DNA from: Saccharibacillus alkalitolerans | GTDB taxonomy: Bacteria > Bacillota > Bacilli > Paenibacillales > Paenibacillaceae | DNA: 64,000 bases | Reading direction: 5' to 3' | NCBI RefSeq assembly: GCF_011090185.1 | Contig: NZ_JAAFGS010000001.1 | Coordinates: 1,240,001 to 1,304,000 of the forward strand | Shown: one piece after another, positions 36,008 to 45,765 of the stretch | How positions within the stretch are numbered: the stretch's first letter is position 1 | Layout: every line of letters starts with the position of its first letter | Notes under the pieces: generated by a model | The model's database searches: none | What the model was told of the DNA's origin: nothing | What the model saw: the letters and a program-made list of their open reading frames with translations, nothing else | Made by a program: the position numbers and the translations under genes

Positions 36008-36864
36008 TGCGCTCTCATCCTTTCTCGCCGCTCCGCCCGATCCCGTTCATTCAGCTTCGGGCAGTTATAGCAGAAGTCCGCACCCGGAAGAGTATGATAC
36101 AAGCAGCAGCTCGGACGCAGCTGCATCGTCTGCGACGGGTCGGTCGGATGCTCGACACAGCGAAAGCGCAGATCGAACGGATTTTTTTTGCGTCCGAACG
36201 TCTCCGGCTCCAAAGTCTTTAACAGCCCGTAAGCCCGTTCCAACCGCTCCCGATGCGGTTCCAGCGTCGATCCGTTCTCCGTTGGGCTGCGCCAGGTCCC
36301 GGCGAAGTAGTACAGCCGTCCGGGCAGCTGCGCCCAGATCATGCCGACCGGCAGACCGGCCAGACGCGAGAAATTTTCGAACAGTTCACGGCATGTCCGC
36401 CCGTAGAAGGAACGGAAGCCGTCCAGGGTCCACTCGTCAAACGCTTCTTCCGCTTGAGGCGCGGGTTCGGCCGACCGGCTGCCGAGCACGATCCGCATCG
36501 CATGCCCGCCGTTGTCGAGGCGGAAAAGCTGGGCGACGAGATTGTCGGCGGAAAAATCCGGGCGAACGGCCGCCGCGGCCGGGAAGTACACCGAAGCCGA
36601 TACGGTTCCGCTGAACCAGCTGCAAAAGTAGGTGACCGCTGCCTGCAGATCCGGTGCCTGCAAAATATCCGCGAACACCCGCAGAAACGCTTCCGCTCCT
36701 TCCGGCGTCGACAGTTCGGCCAGAGTCCCCTCGGCTTCGGCTCCGGGGCTCGGTTCGCCGCTCATGTAAAACTGGGGCAGCAGTTCGGTATCGAGAACGG
36801 AATCCCGCGTTTTCGTTTCGGATTTTCCGTTTTCGTCGGCTTGGAAGTTGGGAACTTCGGACAT
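36004..36864 (-). CDS. FhuF-type [2Fe-2S] siderophore-iron reductase-like protein
   Basis: A 286-aa cytoplasmic protein. The C-terminus has CC-x10-C-x2-C (SCCLYHTLPGADFCYNC), the exact cysteine spacing that binds the [2Fe-2S] cluster in FhuF. The body (about 60-240) has the weakly conserved FhuF/IucA-C-like helical fold. It would reduce ferric siderophores after uptake. No siderophore transporter is adjacent. A promoter TTGAAG-17-TACGAT (36937-36909) lies upstream. Pairing with a metallophosphoesterase through a 4-bp overlap is unusual. Confidence 0.82.
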   Translation of the reverse strand: MSEVPNFQADENGKSETKTRDSVLDTELLPQFYMSGEPSPGAEAEGTLAELSTPEGAEAFLRVFADILQAPDLQAAVTYFCSWFSGTVSASVYFPAAAAVRPDFSADNLVAQLFRLDNGGHAMRIVLGSRSAEPAPQAEEAFDEWTLDGFRSFYGRTCRELFENFSRLAGLPVGMIWAQLPGRLYYFAGTWRSPTENGSTLEPHRERLERAYGLLKTLEPETFGRKKNPFDLRFRCVEHPTDPSQTMQLRPSCCLYHTLPGADFCYNCPKLNERDRAERRERMRAQ

Positions 36865-36908
36865 GGTCGCTTCATCCTTTCCGTATCGGGAATGTTTCTC
36901 ATTGGTCT

Positions 36909-36937
36909 ATCGTACTGGATTGCACGCCGCACTTCAA
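36909..36937 (-). promoter_or_regulatory. Promoter of the FhuF-like gene
   Basis: On the - strand TTGAAG (36937-36932), 17 bp, TACGAT (36914-36909). I see no convincing Fur box. Confidence 0.5.
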
Positions 36938-36972
36938 CGCTTATTGTTAACCTTTCAATCATCGAGCCGAAG

Positions 36973-37009
36973 AAAAAAGGCCGCCTCCTTCAAATCGAAG
37001 GAAGCGGCC
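36973..37009 (-). terminator. Terminator after pstB
   Basis: GGCCGCTTCCTTC and GAAGGAGGCGGCC pair on the - strand and are followed by TTTTTTC. Confidence 0.9.
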
Positions 37010-37082
37010 CAAGTCCGTATCGTATGAATGCTGTCGAAGCGGCGGCCGGAGTATAGCCCGCAGGCTGCTCCGGATCGCCTGA

Positions 37083-37850
37083 TCAACCGAAGCGGCCCAT
37101 GATATATTCCTGGGTCATCTGGTTGGAAGGATTGGAGAACAGCTTGGTCGTGTCGTCATGTTCGATCAGATTGCCCAGATAGAAGTAGGCGGTATAATCG
37201 GACACTCGGGCGGCCTGCTGCATGTTGTGCGTCACGATTACGATGCGAAGTTCTTTTTTCAATTCGATAATCAGCTCTTCGACTTTGCCCGTCGATACCG
37301 GGTCGAGCGCCGAGGCCGGCTCGTCGAGCAGCAGGATCTGCGGGCTGACCGACAAAGCGCGAGCGATGCACAAGCGCTGCTGTTGGCCGCCGGAGAGCGC
37401 CAGGGCGGACTCCTTCAGACGATCCTTGACTTCGTCCCACAGCGCGGCGCGGCGAAGGCTCTGCTCGACGATGTCGTCAAGCTCCTTTTTGCTTCGGGTG
37501 CCGTGGTATCTCGGACCGAAGGCAATATTTTCGTAAATCGACTTATAGAAAGGATTCGGACGCTGCCAGACCATTCCGATCTTCTGGCGAAGCGTGACCG
37601 CATCCGTCTCTTTGTCGTTCAAGTCCTGACCGTCCATCCAGATGCGACCGGTTACGCGTGCCGAAGCAATCTCGTCGTTCATCCGATTCAAGGAGCGCAG
37701 GAAAGTCGATTTCCCGCACCCCGACGGTCCGATCAGAGCCGTGACGCTCTTATCGGGAAATTCCATATTGATTTTTTTGACGGCCTCGTTCGTGCCGTAA
37801 AATACGCTCAGCTCTTCCGTACCGAAGCGGGGTTGCGTACTGGTCTGCAT
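37083..37850 (-). CDS. pstB: Phosphate ABC transporter ATP-binding protein
   Basis: A 255-aa ATPase of the high-affinity phosphate importer. Walker A is GPSGCGKST, the signature is LSGGQQQR, and Walker B is [12 protein letters not shown], with the H-loop in [15 protein letters not shown]. The start MQTSTQPRF has AGGAGGG upstream; a longer in-frame extension overlaps pstA and is rejected. It is the last gene of pstSCAB, and a terminator follows; phoU is not in the window. Confidence 0.97.
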   Translation of the reverse strand: MQTSTQPRFGTEELSVFYGTNEAVKKINMEFPDKSVTALIGPSGCGKSTFLRSLNRMNDEIASARVTGRIWMDGQDLNDKETDAVTLRQKIGMVWQRPNPFYKSIYENIAFGPRYHGTRSKKELDDIVEQSLRRAALWDEVKDRLKESALALSGGQQQRLCIARALSVSPQILLLDEPASALDPVSTGKVEELIIELKKELRIVIVTHNMQQAARVSDYTAYFYLGNLIEHDDTTKLFSNPSNQMTQEYIMGRFG

Positions 37851-37863
37851 AACGGAAGCCCTC

Positions 37864-38760
37864 CTAGTTGATTTGCTTGGAAGCGGTAATTTTGCGATAG
37901 ACGAAGCGGCCGAACCAACGGGCCGCCAGGTTGAACACCAATACCATGATGACGAGCACGGCCGAAGCTCCTGCCGATACGTCTCTGGCATCCGGGATGC
38001 GCGCTTCACTGTTGACTTTCCAAATGTGCACGGCGAGCGTCTCTGCCGAGCGCATCGGGTTGATCGGAGAACGCGCGTGAAGCGGGTTCCAGTCCGTGAA
38101 GTCCAGCGGAGGCGTCGTCATGCCCGACGTGAACAGCAGCGCTGCCGCTTCGCCGAAGACGCGGCCCGCAGCAAGGATCGTGCCCGTGATCAAGCTCGGC
38201 AGCGCGACCGGCAGAAGAATCGACGTGATAATCTTCCATTTGGACAGACCGAGCGCCAGGCCCGCTTCCTTCTGTTCTCTCGGTACGGCGCGGAACGCCT
38301 GCTCCGTGATCCGAACCATCAGAGGCAGGTTGAAGATCGCCAGCGCGATCGCGCCGGACAGCAGCGAGTAGCCGAATCCGAACGTGTTGACGAAGAGCAG
38401 GAGGCCGAACAAACCGACCACGATCGACGGGAACGACGACAGCACTTCGACGACGAGTCGAATGAAACCGGTCAATTTGTTTTCCTTGGCGTACTCGGCC
38501 ATGTAAATGCCGCCGCCCAGTCCGAGCGGAACCGTAATGATCATCGTCAGCACGAGCAGGAACAACGAGTTGAACAGCTGAGGTCCGATCCCGCCACCCG
38601 CTTTGAAGTTTTGCGACGGCGAAGTCAGGAAATGCCAGTCGATATGGGAGATGCCGCGAATCAAGATAAAGCCAAGCAGTCCGCCCAGAATGGCCACGAT
38701 CAGAACGGCAAAAAATATAATGACGCCGGTGGCGAGTTTGTCCGCGGTTTTTGCGTTCAC
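37864..38760 (-). CDS. pstA: Phosphate ABC transporter permease PstA
   Basis: A 298-aa inner-membrane permease with about six helices. The EAA-type loop reads [19 protein letters not shown], typical of PstA. Start is GTG, with GGAGGA upstream, and overlaps the pstC stop by four bases (GTGA). It forms the phosphate channel with PstC. Confidence 0.96.
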   Translation of the reverse strand: MNAKTADKLATGVIIFFAVLIVAILGGLLGFILIRGISHIDWHFLTSPSQNFKAGGGIGPQLFNSLFLLVLTMIITVPLGLGGGIYMAEYAKENKLTGFIRLVVEVLSSFPSIVVGLFGLLLFVNTFGFGYSLLSGAIALAIFNLPLMVRITEQAFRAVPREQKEAGLALGLSKWKIITSILLPVALPSLITGTILAAGRVFGEAAALLFTSGMTTPPLDFTDWNPLHARSPINPMRSAETLAVHIWKVNSEARIPDARDVSAGASAVLVIMVLVFNLAARWFGRFVYRKITASKQIN

Positions 38761-39680
38761 AGCTTATTCCTCCTTTGGAGCAACCGTACGATGATGATAA
38801 ACACGAAGGTCATGAAGAGCAGCATGAGCGCCATGCTCCAAAGGACGTTGTTCTGTACAGAACCGGTCGACGTGTTGGTCATGTTGAGCGTAATGACGCT
38901 GGTCAGCGTGGAAGCCGACGTCAGCAGCGAATTCGGCAGGAACGGCGCGTTGCCGATAACCATCTGAACGGCCAGCGCTTCGCCGAAGGCGCGCGCGATG
39001 CCGAGGATGACGCCCGTCCAGAGCGAAGGAGCCAGCGTCGGCAGAATGACCCGGTAAATGGTCTGCCAGCGCGTCGCTCCGAGCGCATAGGAAGCCTCAC
39101 GCAGACCGCGGGGCAGCGAAGCCAGCGCGTCCGCGGCGATGCTCGTGATGGTCGGCAGGATCATGACCGACAGCACGAGAGCGCCGGCGCCTACGCCGTA
39201 ACCGAGCGAATTGCCGCCCGTAAGCGCGGAAATGAACGGCACGAGAACCGTCAGACCGATAAAGCCGTATACGACGGAAGGAATACCCGACAGCAGTTCG
39301 ATAACCGGCTGCAGAATGCGCTTGCCCTTGCCCGGCACGATCTCCGTCATGAACAAAGCCGCGCAGATGCTCAGCGGCCCCGCTACGAGAGCCGCCAGCA
39401 GCGATACGACGAAGGAACCCGCGATGAACGGAAGAGCGCCGAACGCAGCCGTGTCGGCGTCGGGGCTCCAATGCGTGCCGAACAGGAATTCGATCGGGCT
39501 GACTCCGTCTCTGAAAAAGGTGGTCAATCCCTTTGACGCGACGAAGTAAACGATTGCCACGATGACGACGATCAGCATCAATACGCACACGTACGTATAG
39601 ATTTTGCCGATCAGATCTTCACGATGATGCCTGGCAAAGCCGCGCTTTTTTTTGCCCGCGGCAGCCTTAGTATTTTCCAT
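38757..39680 (-). CDS. pstC: Phosphate ABC transporter permease PstC
   Basis: A 307-aa permease with about six helices. The cytoplasmic coupling loop is LASLPRGLREASYALGATRWQT. The N-terminus is a basic cytosolic stretch (AGKKKRGFARHHREDL). It follows pstS after an 84-bp gap that contains a hairpin, and is translationally coupled to pstA. Confidence 0.96.
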   Translation of the reverse strand: MENTKAAAGKKKRGFARHHREDLIGKIYTYVCVLMLIVVIVAIVYFVASKGLTTFFRDGVSPIEFLFGTHWSPDADTAAFGALPFIAGSFVVSLLAALVAGPLSICAALFMTEIVPGKGKRILQPVIELLSGIPSVVYGFIGLTVLVPFISALTGGNSLGYGVGAGALVLSVMILPTITSIAADALASLPRGLREASYALGATRWQTIYRVILPTLAPSLWTGVILGIARAFGEALAVQMVIGNAPFLPNSLLTSASTLTSVITLNMTNTSTGSVQNNVLWSMALMLLFMTFVFIIIVRLLQRRNKL

Positions 39681-39719
39681 AAGTGGTTACCCTCTCCATT
39701 GGTTGATAAACGCGCAAAT

Positions 39720-39746
39720 AGAGGCGGAGAGACCGCCTCTTTTTTT
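39720..39746. terminator. Hairpin between pstS and pstC
   Basis: AGAGGCGG and CCGCCTCT form an 8-bp stem around AGAGA. The T-run lies on the + strand; on the - strand, where pst is read, only ATTT follows. It is therefore more likely a partial terminator or mRNA-stabilising hairpin that raises PstS over the permeases. Confidence 0.6.
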
Positions 39747-39764
39747 GCCGGTGCGCCGAATCGA

Positions 39765-40715
39765 TTACTTGCTTACTTTGCCTTCGGCATCGCGAGTTAC
39801 TTTCATGCTGGATACCGGGATGTAACCCAGCTCGGTAACGTCGGCGTTCTGAACTTCTTCAGTCATGAAGTAATCCAGGAAAGCTTTCGTTGCGCCGTCA
39901 GGCTCGCCCTTCGTGTACATGTGCTCGTAAGCCCAGATTGGGTAGTCGCCGCTTTGCACGTTTTCTTCCGTCGGCTCTACGCCGTCGTAGCTCAGAGCGG
40001 TAACGGTGTCGTCCAGGTACGAGAAGGCCAGGTAGCCTACAGCGCCCTTCGTGTCGGCAACGATTTGTTTAACCGTACCCGAGGAATCCTGTTCGATCGA
40101 ACCCGCAACGTTTTCCACTTTTTCGCCCAGCGCGTACTTCTCGAACGTCGCGCGAGTACCGGAGCTGCTCGGACGGTTAACGATCGTGATCTTCTGATCC
40201 GCGCCGCCTACGTCTTTCCAGTTCGTTACTTTGCCGCTGAACACGTCCAGAAGCTGTTGTTTCGTCAGGTTGGTTACGCCCGTATCTTTGTTAACTACAG
40301 TTGCCATTGCGACAACCGCTACTTGATGGTCGACCAGTTCAGCCGCTTTGTCGGCTTCCAGTTTCTCTTCGGCGAACACGTCGGAGTTACCGATGTTCGC
40401 AGCGCCTTCGGATACCTGCGTCAGGCCAGTACCGCTGCCCCCGCCTTGTACTTGAACCGTAACTTCAGCATTTTCGGTCATGAACTTCTGTCCCACTTGG
40501 TCGACCAGCGGCTGCAGTGCCGTCGATCCGACTGCCAGGATTTCGCCCGATACCGTCGCGTCCGCCGGCTGTTCGTTAGCTGCCGGAGTCGCTGTGCTGC
40601 CCGTCGTCGGTTCAGTCGCCGGTGCCGCCGTGCTGCCCGAGTTGCCGCCGCAAGCGGTAAGTGCGAGCATTGCGGAAAGTGTTAAAGTACCGAATAACGT
40701 TTTTTTCGATTTCAT
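39765..40715 (-). CDS. pstS: Phosphate-binding lipoprotein PstS
   Basis: A 316-aa substrate-binding protein. The signal peptide ends in the lipobox LTACG, so the mature protein is anchored by a lipid at the first Cys. A Thr/Ala/Pro-rich linker (about 25-50) follows. Phosphate-binding loops are seen in AVGSTALQPLVDQ, GGSGTGL and NRPSSSGTRATF. First gene of the pst operon. A PhoP-type box lies upstream, so phosphate starvation should induce it. Confidence 0.97.
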   Translation of the reverse strand: MKSKKTLFGTLTLSAMLALTACGGNSGSTAAPATEPTTGSTATPAANEQPADATVSGEILAVGSTALQPLVDQVGQKFMTENAEVTVQVQGGGSGTGLTQVSEGAANIGNSDVFAEEKLEADKAAELVDHQVAVVAMATVVNKDTGVTNLTKQQLLDVFSGKVTNWKDVGGADQKITIVNRPSSSGTRATFEKYALGEKVENVAGSIEQDSSGTVKQIVADTKGAVGYLAFSYLDDTVTALSYDGVEPTEENVQSGDYPIWAYEHMYTKGEPDGATKAFLDYFMTEEVQNADVTELGYIPVSSMKVTRDAEGKVSK

Positions 40716-40799
40716 GTCTGGTTAGACCCTCCTAGTGGATTCATACGATTGCGGCCGTCTTCTCTCTGTCCGAGTTGTCCGTGCCGCTTTACAGTACCC

Positions 40800-40853
40800 A
40801 TTGTAGGATTCGAAAATTAACGCAAAACCTTTGTTTTGTAAAAAGAGTGTAAA
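40800..40853 (-). promoter_or_regulatory. PhoP box and promoter of pstS
   Basis: On the - strand TTTACA (40853-40848), five bases, TTTACA (40842-40837): an 11-bp direct repeat as in Bacillus PhoP boxes, with weaker repeats after it. A -10 TACAAT (40805-40800) lies downstream and has no good -35, as expected for an activated promoter. Confidence 0.65.
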
Positions 40854-40988
40854 ATATCGGGGGCAAATCCGAAAAGCTGCTTGTTTGCTTGTCCGTTCGC
40901 TAAAACCGCCGACTTAAATCGGACAAAACAAAAACGCCCGGCGCGGCCGCGGGCGTTCCGTATGATCCATTCGCTTCTGTCGAACCTT

Positions 40989-42566
40989 CTAACTTCGGGG
41001 CGAGTAGACGACCCGGCTGTAAGAAGCCGGCTGCGTTTCTTGGCCGGCGCCGCAGGCATGAAGCCCCACGCATACTCCGGTAAAGCCTCCGTTCGCTTCG
41101 GGCGATAAGGCGGCGACCGGAGCGAACAGCCCCGCATCGGTCCAATGAATGCCGTCTTCCGAATAGGAAGCGAAGTATCCCGATTCGTCGGCACGGAGTT
41201 TCAGCCGTATCTTCCCTTCGGCCGGGAGGTCCCCGCCGATCCGGCGTTCAAACCGCTCGCCGTTTCGCAGCTCGGTCAGCAGTACCCGGCGGTTATCCGA
41301 CCGGGCGATGCCCGCGAAGAAATGTCCGCGATTGTTCAGTCGGGCGGCCAGACCCGCCCGTTCCCCTTCGGCTTTGGGCACATAATCCAGATCGGCCGAC
41401 AGCTCCATGTCCACATGCCGCTGTCGAAGACAGGCAAACGTGGCGGGGGCTTCGTCATCCAGCGAATAGGCGCTGCCGACGATCGTAACGCCTTCGGCGT
41501 TTTCGCCCCAGACATACCGCTCGGCCTCGTAATCGCGCAGGAAAGCCCAGCGGGGTCCGAAGCCCTCCCCGGCGTCGAGCGAAACGACTTCCTCCCCGGC
41601 CGGGTCTGCCGGCCTGACGCCGGACGGCAGTAAGGTTCCGGCAGCGTCGAAGGCGCACGCCTCGACGCTCCCTTCGTTATTGTCGATATCCGGCCACCCG
41701 TCCTCCGTCCAGCGCACGGGCGCAAGAAACGTCTCCCGTCCGAGCGGCGAATAACGGCCGCCGATCGGGCGCATGCCGAGAAATACCGCCCACCAATCGC
41801 CGCTGTCGTCTTGGATCAAGTCCGCGTGACCGAGGCATTGCACCGGATGCTTTTTCAATTCGCGATGCGTAAGGATCGGCTCCGGCTTGTCTTCGAACGG
41901 ACCGTACGGACTGTCGCTTCTGGCGATAATTTCCCGATGTTCGGCAGAAGTGCCGCCCGAAGCGGCCATCAAATAATAGCGGCCGCGAATCTTATACAGA
42001 TGCGGTCCTTCCAGCCACGGTCCTCCGTCGCCCCGCCAAATGACGGCCGGCTCCGACAGGACCCTCCCGTCGGACGGGTCGATCTCGTATTGGATGATAT
42101 GCGATTCGTCATCGGCTCCGTTCTGCGCCGTTACGTAAGTCCGCCCGTCGTCGTCGAAGAACAACGACGGATCGATATTTCCGTAAGGAAGCAGGATGGG
42201 ATCGGACCACGGGCCTTCCGCGCGTTCCGCCGTGACGTAAAAATTGCCGATTCCCCGAACATCGGTCGTGATCATATAGAACCGGCCCGCATGGTGGCGG
42301 ATCGTGGACGCGTAAATGCCGCTCGAGCTCGCCCGTTCGCGCAGATCGACCTGCGAGCGGCGCGTCAACACATGACCGATCTGTTCCCAGCGAAATAAGT
42401 CGCGGCTTCGGAAGGTCGGCACGCCGGGAAAATATTCGAACGAGCTGGTCACCAAGTAATAATGATCGCCCGCCCGCGTAATGCTCGGATCGGGATAACA
42501 GCCGGCAAGGATCGGATTGGCATAAGCGGCGCCCCGAGAATCGGGAGCCCCGTAACGTTCGGTCAT
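40989..42566 (-). CDS. GH43 beta-xylosidase / arabinofuranosidase with C-terminal beta-sandwich
   Basis: A 525-aa glycosidase. The five-bladed propeller (1 to about 310) begins NPILAGCYPDPSITRAGDHYYL, with the catalytic base Asp in YPDPS, the pKa-modulating Asp in YGNIDPSLFFDDDG and the acid Glu in WLEGPHLYK. The C-terminal domain (about 330-525) is the DUF1349-like sandwich of GH43 xylosidases. It has no signal peptide, so it acts on imported oligosaccharides. It is the last gene of the xylan run. GGAGG precedes the ATG. Confidence 0.93.
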   Translation of the reverse strand: MTERYGAPDSRGAAYANPILAGCYPDPSITRAGDHYYLVTSSFEYFPGVPTFRSRDLFRWEQIGHVLTRRSQVDLRERASSSGIYASTIRHHAGRFYMITTDVRGIGNFYVTAERAEGPWSDPILLPYGNIDPSLFFDDDGRTYVTAQNGADDESHIIQYEIDPSDGRVLSEPAVIWRGDGGPWLEGPHLYKIRGRYYLMAASGGTSAEHREIIARSDSPYGPFEDKPEPILTHRELKKHPVQCLGHADLIQDDSGDWWAVFLGMRPIGGRYSPLGRETFLAPVRWTEDGWPDIDNNEGSVEACAFDAAGTLLPSGVRPADPAGEEVVSLDAGEGFGPRWAFLRDYEAERYVWGENAEGVTIVGSAYSLDDEAPATFACLRQRHVDMELSADLDYVPKAEGERAGLAARLNNRGHFFAGIARSDNRRVLLTELRNGERFERRIGGDLPAEGKIRLKLRADESGYFASYSEDGIHWTDAGLFAPVAALSPEANGGFTGVCVGLHACGAGQETQPASYSRVVYSPRS

Positions 42567-42664
42567 CGGAACCTCCTGCTTTCGTAAGGATTGACCAAGA
42601 TCATAAATAGTCCGCCGCGAGGTGTGCGGCGGACCCTTCGTTCGCGTCATCGAAATTTACGGCT

Positions 42665-43660
42665 TCAAGCTTCCGCTTCGATTGCCTCATAAGGATGAAT
42701 CGTCTCGATCGTCCCGTCCTCGCGGTAATGCAGTTCGGCGTATTTGACACACCGCTTATGATTGACGCCGCCCGACAAGGAACTGTCGTGGTAGAACAGA
42801 TACCATTTCCCTTCGAACTCCACGATGGAATGGTGCGTGGTCCAGCCGACGACCGGAGTCAGAATAACCCCTCTGTACACGAACGGCCCTTTCGGATCGG
42901 GGCTCGTCGCATAGACCAACTTATGGGTCGTGCCCGTCGAATACGACAAATAATAGAGACCGCGGTACTTATGCACCCAGGGTCCTTCGAAATAACGGCG
43001 GTCTTCGTCTCCGGCGAGAATCGGGCTTCCCTCCTCATCGACGACGGAGATTTCGCTCGCTTCTTCGGCCAGCGACAGCATATCTTCGCTCAGCTTCGCC
43101 ACCCGAGGTCCCAGCGCCGGCTCGCCGGCCGCCGGCCCTTCCGTCCGTTCCGGCTCGTATTCGCCGCTCTGCCACTTCTCGAGCTGCCCTCCCCATAACC
43201 CGCCGAAATACATATAGGCCTCGCCGTCTTCGTCGACCAGCACGGCGGGATCGATACTGAAGCTGCCCGGAATGTAATCCGGCTCCGCTTTGAACGGTCC
43301 GGCCGGCGACTCCGACGTGGCGGCGCCGATCCGGAAGACGCCTTCGCGATCGCGGGCGGGGAAGAACAAATAATACTTGCCGTTCTTGTATGCGGCGTCA
43401 GGCGCCCACATTTGGGACGAAGCCCACGGCACGTCTCGCAGATGCAGCGCTTCGCCGTGGTCGACCGCTTCGGCGCCGATACCGTCCAGCGACAGAACAT
43501 GGTAGTCTTCCATTTTATACTGGTCGCCGTTGTCGTTGCTGGGACCGTCATGGTCGAGATCATGGGAAGGGTAGACGTACAATTTTCCTTCGAAGACGTG
43601 CGCGGACGGATCGGCCGTATAGATATGAGTGACGATCGGCTGATTGAATTCGGTAGTCAT
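42665..43660 (-). CDS. GH43 glycosidase (single propeller)
   Basis: A 331-aa GH43 enzyme without accessory domain. Base Asp lies in YTADPSAHVFEGKLY, the middle Asp in SFSIDPAVLVDEDG, and acid Glu in YFEGPWVHKYRG. WTTHHSIVEFEGKWYLFYHD is typical of the family. No signal peptide. Likely a cytosolic beta-xylosidase or arabinofuranosidase complementing the other GH43. It lies between the GH10 gene (44 bp) and the second GH43 gene (98 bp). Confidence 0.92.
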   Translation of the reverse strand: MTTEFNQPIVTHIYTADPSAHVFEGKLYVYPSHDLDHDGPSNDNGDQYKMEDYHVLSLDGIGAEAVDHGEALHLRDVPWASSQMWAPDAAYKNGKYYLFFPARDREGVFRIGAATSESPAGPFKAEPDYIPGSFSIDPAVLVDEDGEAYMYFGGLWGGQLEKWQSGEYEPERTEGPAAGEPALGPRVAKLSEDMLSLAEEASEISVVDEEGSPILAGDEDRRYFEGPWVHKYRGLYYLSYSTGTTHKLVYATSPDPKGPFVYRGVILTPVVGWTTHHSIVEFEGKWYLFYHDSSLSGGVNHKRCVKYAELHYREDGTIETIHPYEAIEAEA

Positions 43661-43704
43661 CGTTATGCTCCTTTATGGACAAATTTGATGGGCCGCGTGC
43701 GGCG

Positions 43705-44709
43705 TTAGACGCGCGCCTGATCGAGAATGCTCCAGAACGCCGGCTTCGGCTTCAATTCGCGGTCGAACGGCAGCGGCCAGTTAAGGCGTCCGCGAACCGG
43801 GAAGCCGTCCAACCAGGTGCCGCTGTCGGCCGCTCCCCAGAACGTGACCGAGTCGATCGCCGAGCGGTATTCGCGGAACAGCCGGAAAATCTCTTCATAA
43901 CGCCGGGTCAGCAGCTCCTCCATTTCATTCGTCGGCGCGAGCAGATCGGTACGCCGATCGTCGAAGCGGAATGCGGAAATATCCAGTTCCGTGATATGCA
44001 GCCGAACGCCGAGCGAAGCGTACAGCTCGATCGCTTCGCGTATTTCTTCGATCGGCGGGCCGTAGAGGTTCCAGTGACCCTGCATGCCGATGCCGTGGAC
44101 GGGCGTCCCCGCGTCCAGCAGCGAACGGACCAGGCGGTGGATCTTGTCGCGCTTCGCCGGATCGGTCTCGTTATAATCGTTGTAAAAGAGCTGCGCGGAC
44201 GGATCGATCTCGTGGGCGATCCGGAAAGCCTGCTCCAGATAGTCCTCGCCTACGGTCTCCAGCCATTTCGTTTCGCGCAGATAAGCGCCGCTCTTGTCTT
44301 CGATCGCTTCGTTGACGACGTCCCAGGCGGAAATGCGGCCTTTATAGCGTCCCATCACCGTGCCGGCGTGATCGCGAAGACGTTCCAGCACTTTTTCGCG
44401 CGAAGCCGGGCTCCCGTCTTTTTCTTCGAATACCCAATCGGGCGTCTGGTTGTGCCAGACGAGCGTGTGGCCGCGAAGTGCCATCCCGTGTTTCTCGGCG
44501 AATTCCGCGATTTCGTCGGCCGCCGCGAAATCGTATCGGTTCTCCTCGGGATGGATCTCTTCGAATTTCATCTGATTCTCGGCGGTCAGGCTGTTGTAAT
44601 GTGCGGCGATAAAACCCCCTTCTCGCCGGATCGTGCGCGTGCTTACCGCGGCGCCTATGTTAAATATACCCGCGTACGCCCCGTGCAGGGACGGCGTTTT
44701 CGTGTCCAT
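43705..44709 (-). CDS. Intracellular GH10 endo-1,4-beta-xylanase
   Basis: A 334-aa GH10 barrel. Acid/base Glu134 lies in WDVVNEAIED and nucleophile Glu241 in HITELDIS; LVWHNQTPDWVF and the early LTAENQMKFEEI are family hallmarks. It has no signal peptide or carbohydrate-binding module, so it should trim imported xylo-oligosaccharides rather than polymer. The ATG of MDTKTPSLHG has GGGGGA upstream. It follows the permease genes by about 70 bp. Confidence 0.94.
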   Translation of the reverse strand: MDTKTPSLHGAYAGIFNIGAAVSTRTIRREGGFIAAHYNSLTAENQMKFEEIHPEENRYDFAAADEIAEFAEKHGMALRGHTLVWHNQTPDWVFEEKDGSPASREKVLERLRDHAGTVMGRYKGRISAWDVVNEAIEDKSGAYLRETKWLETVGEDYLEQAFRIAHEIDPSAQLFYNDYNETDPAKRDKIHRLVRSLLDAGTPVHGIGMQGHWNLYGPPIEEIREAIELYASLGVRLHITELDISAFRFDDRRTDLLAPTNEMEELLTRRYEEIFRLFREYRSAIDSVTFWGAADSGTWLDGFPVRGRLNWPLPFDRELKPKPAFWSILDQARV

Positions 44710-44781
44710 GCAAGATTCCCCCTTCGATGATGGCAATGATGTTGATGATGTCGATCCTGCGGATCGCGCCGGGCCCGCCGG

Positions 44782-45687
44782 CTATTCCTTGACGCTGCCG
44801 AGCTGCAGACCGTGCACGAAGTACTTCTGCAAAAACGGATACACGACCAGGATCGGCAGCGAAGCCACGATCGTGATGGCGGCGCGGATCGACACCGGCG
44901 TGACCATATTTTGCGCGGCGGCGGCCGGATCGGCCCCGCTCGATACGGCGGCGCTGCTGTTCAGGTTCATGGAAGAAGACAGAAGCTTCATCAGCTCGAA
45001 CTGCAGCGTGCTGAGATTCTGCTTGGAAGAAGCGTACAGGAACGTGTCGAACCAGGAATTCCATTGGCCGACGGCCACGAACAGCGCGACCGTGGCAAGC
45101 ACGGGCTGGCAGAGAGGCAGAATGATCGAAATGAACGTGCGGAAGTCGCCCGCGCCGTCGATCTTGGCCGATTCGATCAATCCTTCCGGCAGCGTCTGAA
45201 TATACGTCCGAATGACGATCATGTTGAACGCGCTGACCAGTCCCGGCACAACGTATACGAGGAAACTGTTGAGCAGATGCAGGTCTTTCATCAGGAAGTA
45301 GGTCGGGATCAGGCCGGCGCTGAAATACATGGTCAGCACGACCAGGATGGTGATCGGTTTGCGCAGCACATAATCTTTGCGGCTGAGCGTATACGCCAGC
45401 ATCGCAGTCAGGAACAGGCTGAGCACCGTCGCGATGACGGTCCGGGCCACCGAGATCCAAAACGCGTGCAGGATATGCCCGTTCGCGAATACGGCGCGAT
45501 AGTTTTGATCGGTCCAGACGCGGGGCAAAAGATAAATTCCGCCGCGAATCGTGTCGTTGCCCGCGTTCAGCGATACGGCGAAGGTATTGAGGAACGGATA
45601 CAGCGTGATCACGGCTATGGCGATCATCAGCAGGCCGTTCAGCGTATGGAATACAAGCGGCTCCAGCCGCACCTTTTTCGTATTCAT
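44782..45687 (-). CDS. Sugar ABC transporter permease (LplC/YtcP type)
   Basis: A 301-aa permease with six helices. The coupling loop reads LPEGLIESAKIDGAGDFRTF (EAA motif), and the start HTLNGLLMIAIAVITLYPF is typical of the CUT1 carbohydrate family. Cytoplasmic membrane; second half of the channel with the upstream permease. No ATPase is encoded nearby, so a shared MsmX-type ATPase is expected. Confidence 0.93.
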   Translation of the reverse strand: MNTKKVRLEPLVFHTLNGLLMIAIAVITLYPFLNTFAVSLNAGNDTIRGGIYLLPRVWTDQNYRAVFANGHILHAFWISVARTVIATVLSLFLTAMLAYTLSRKDYVLRKPITILVVLTMYFSAGLIPTYFLMKDLHLLNSFLVYVVPGLVSAFNMIVIRTYIQTLPEGLIESAKIDGAGDFRTFISIILPLCQPVLATVALFVAVGQWNSWFDTFLYASSKQNLSTLQFELMKLLSSSMNLNSSAAVSSGADPAAAAQNMVTPVSIRAAITIVASLPILVVYPFLQKYFVHGLQLGSVKE

Positions 45688-45765
45688 CGTTCAGTGTCCT
45701 CCCTCATGCTTATGTCTTGTCTCGATCGGATGAACGGCATCCGATTATTTAAGCGAGGCAAGTCA

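Noticed and set aside
37851-38009. Upstream extension of pstB
   Set aside because: It overlaps pstA in another frame; the ATG at 37850 has a strong ribosome binding site and normal family length.
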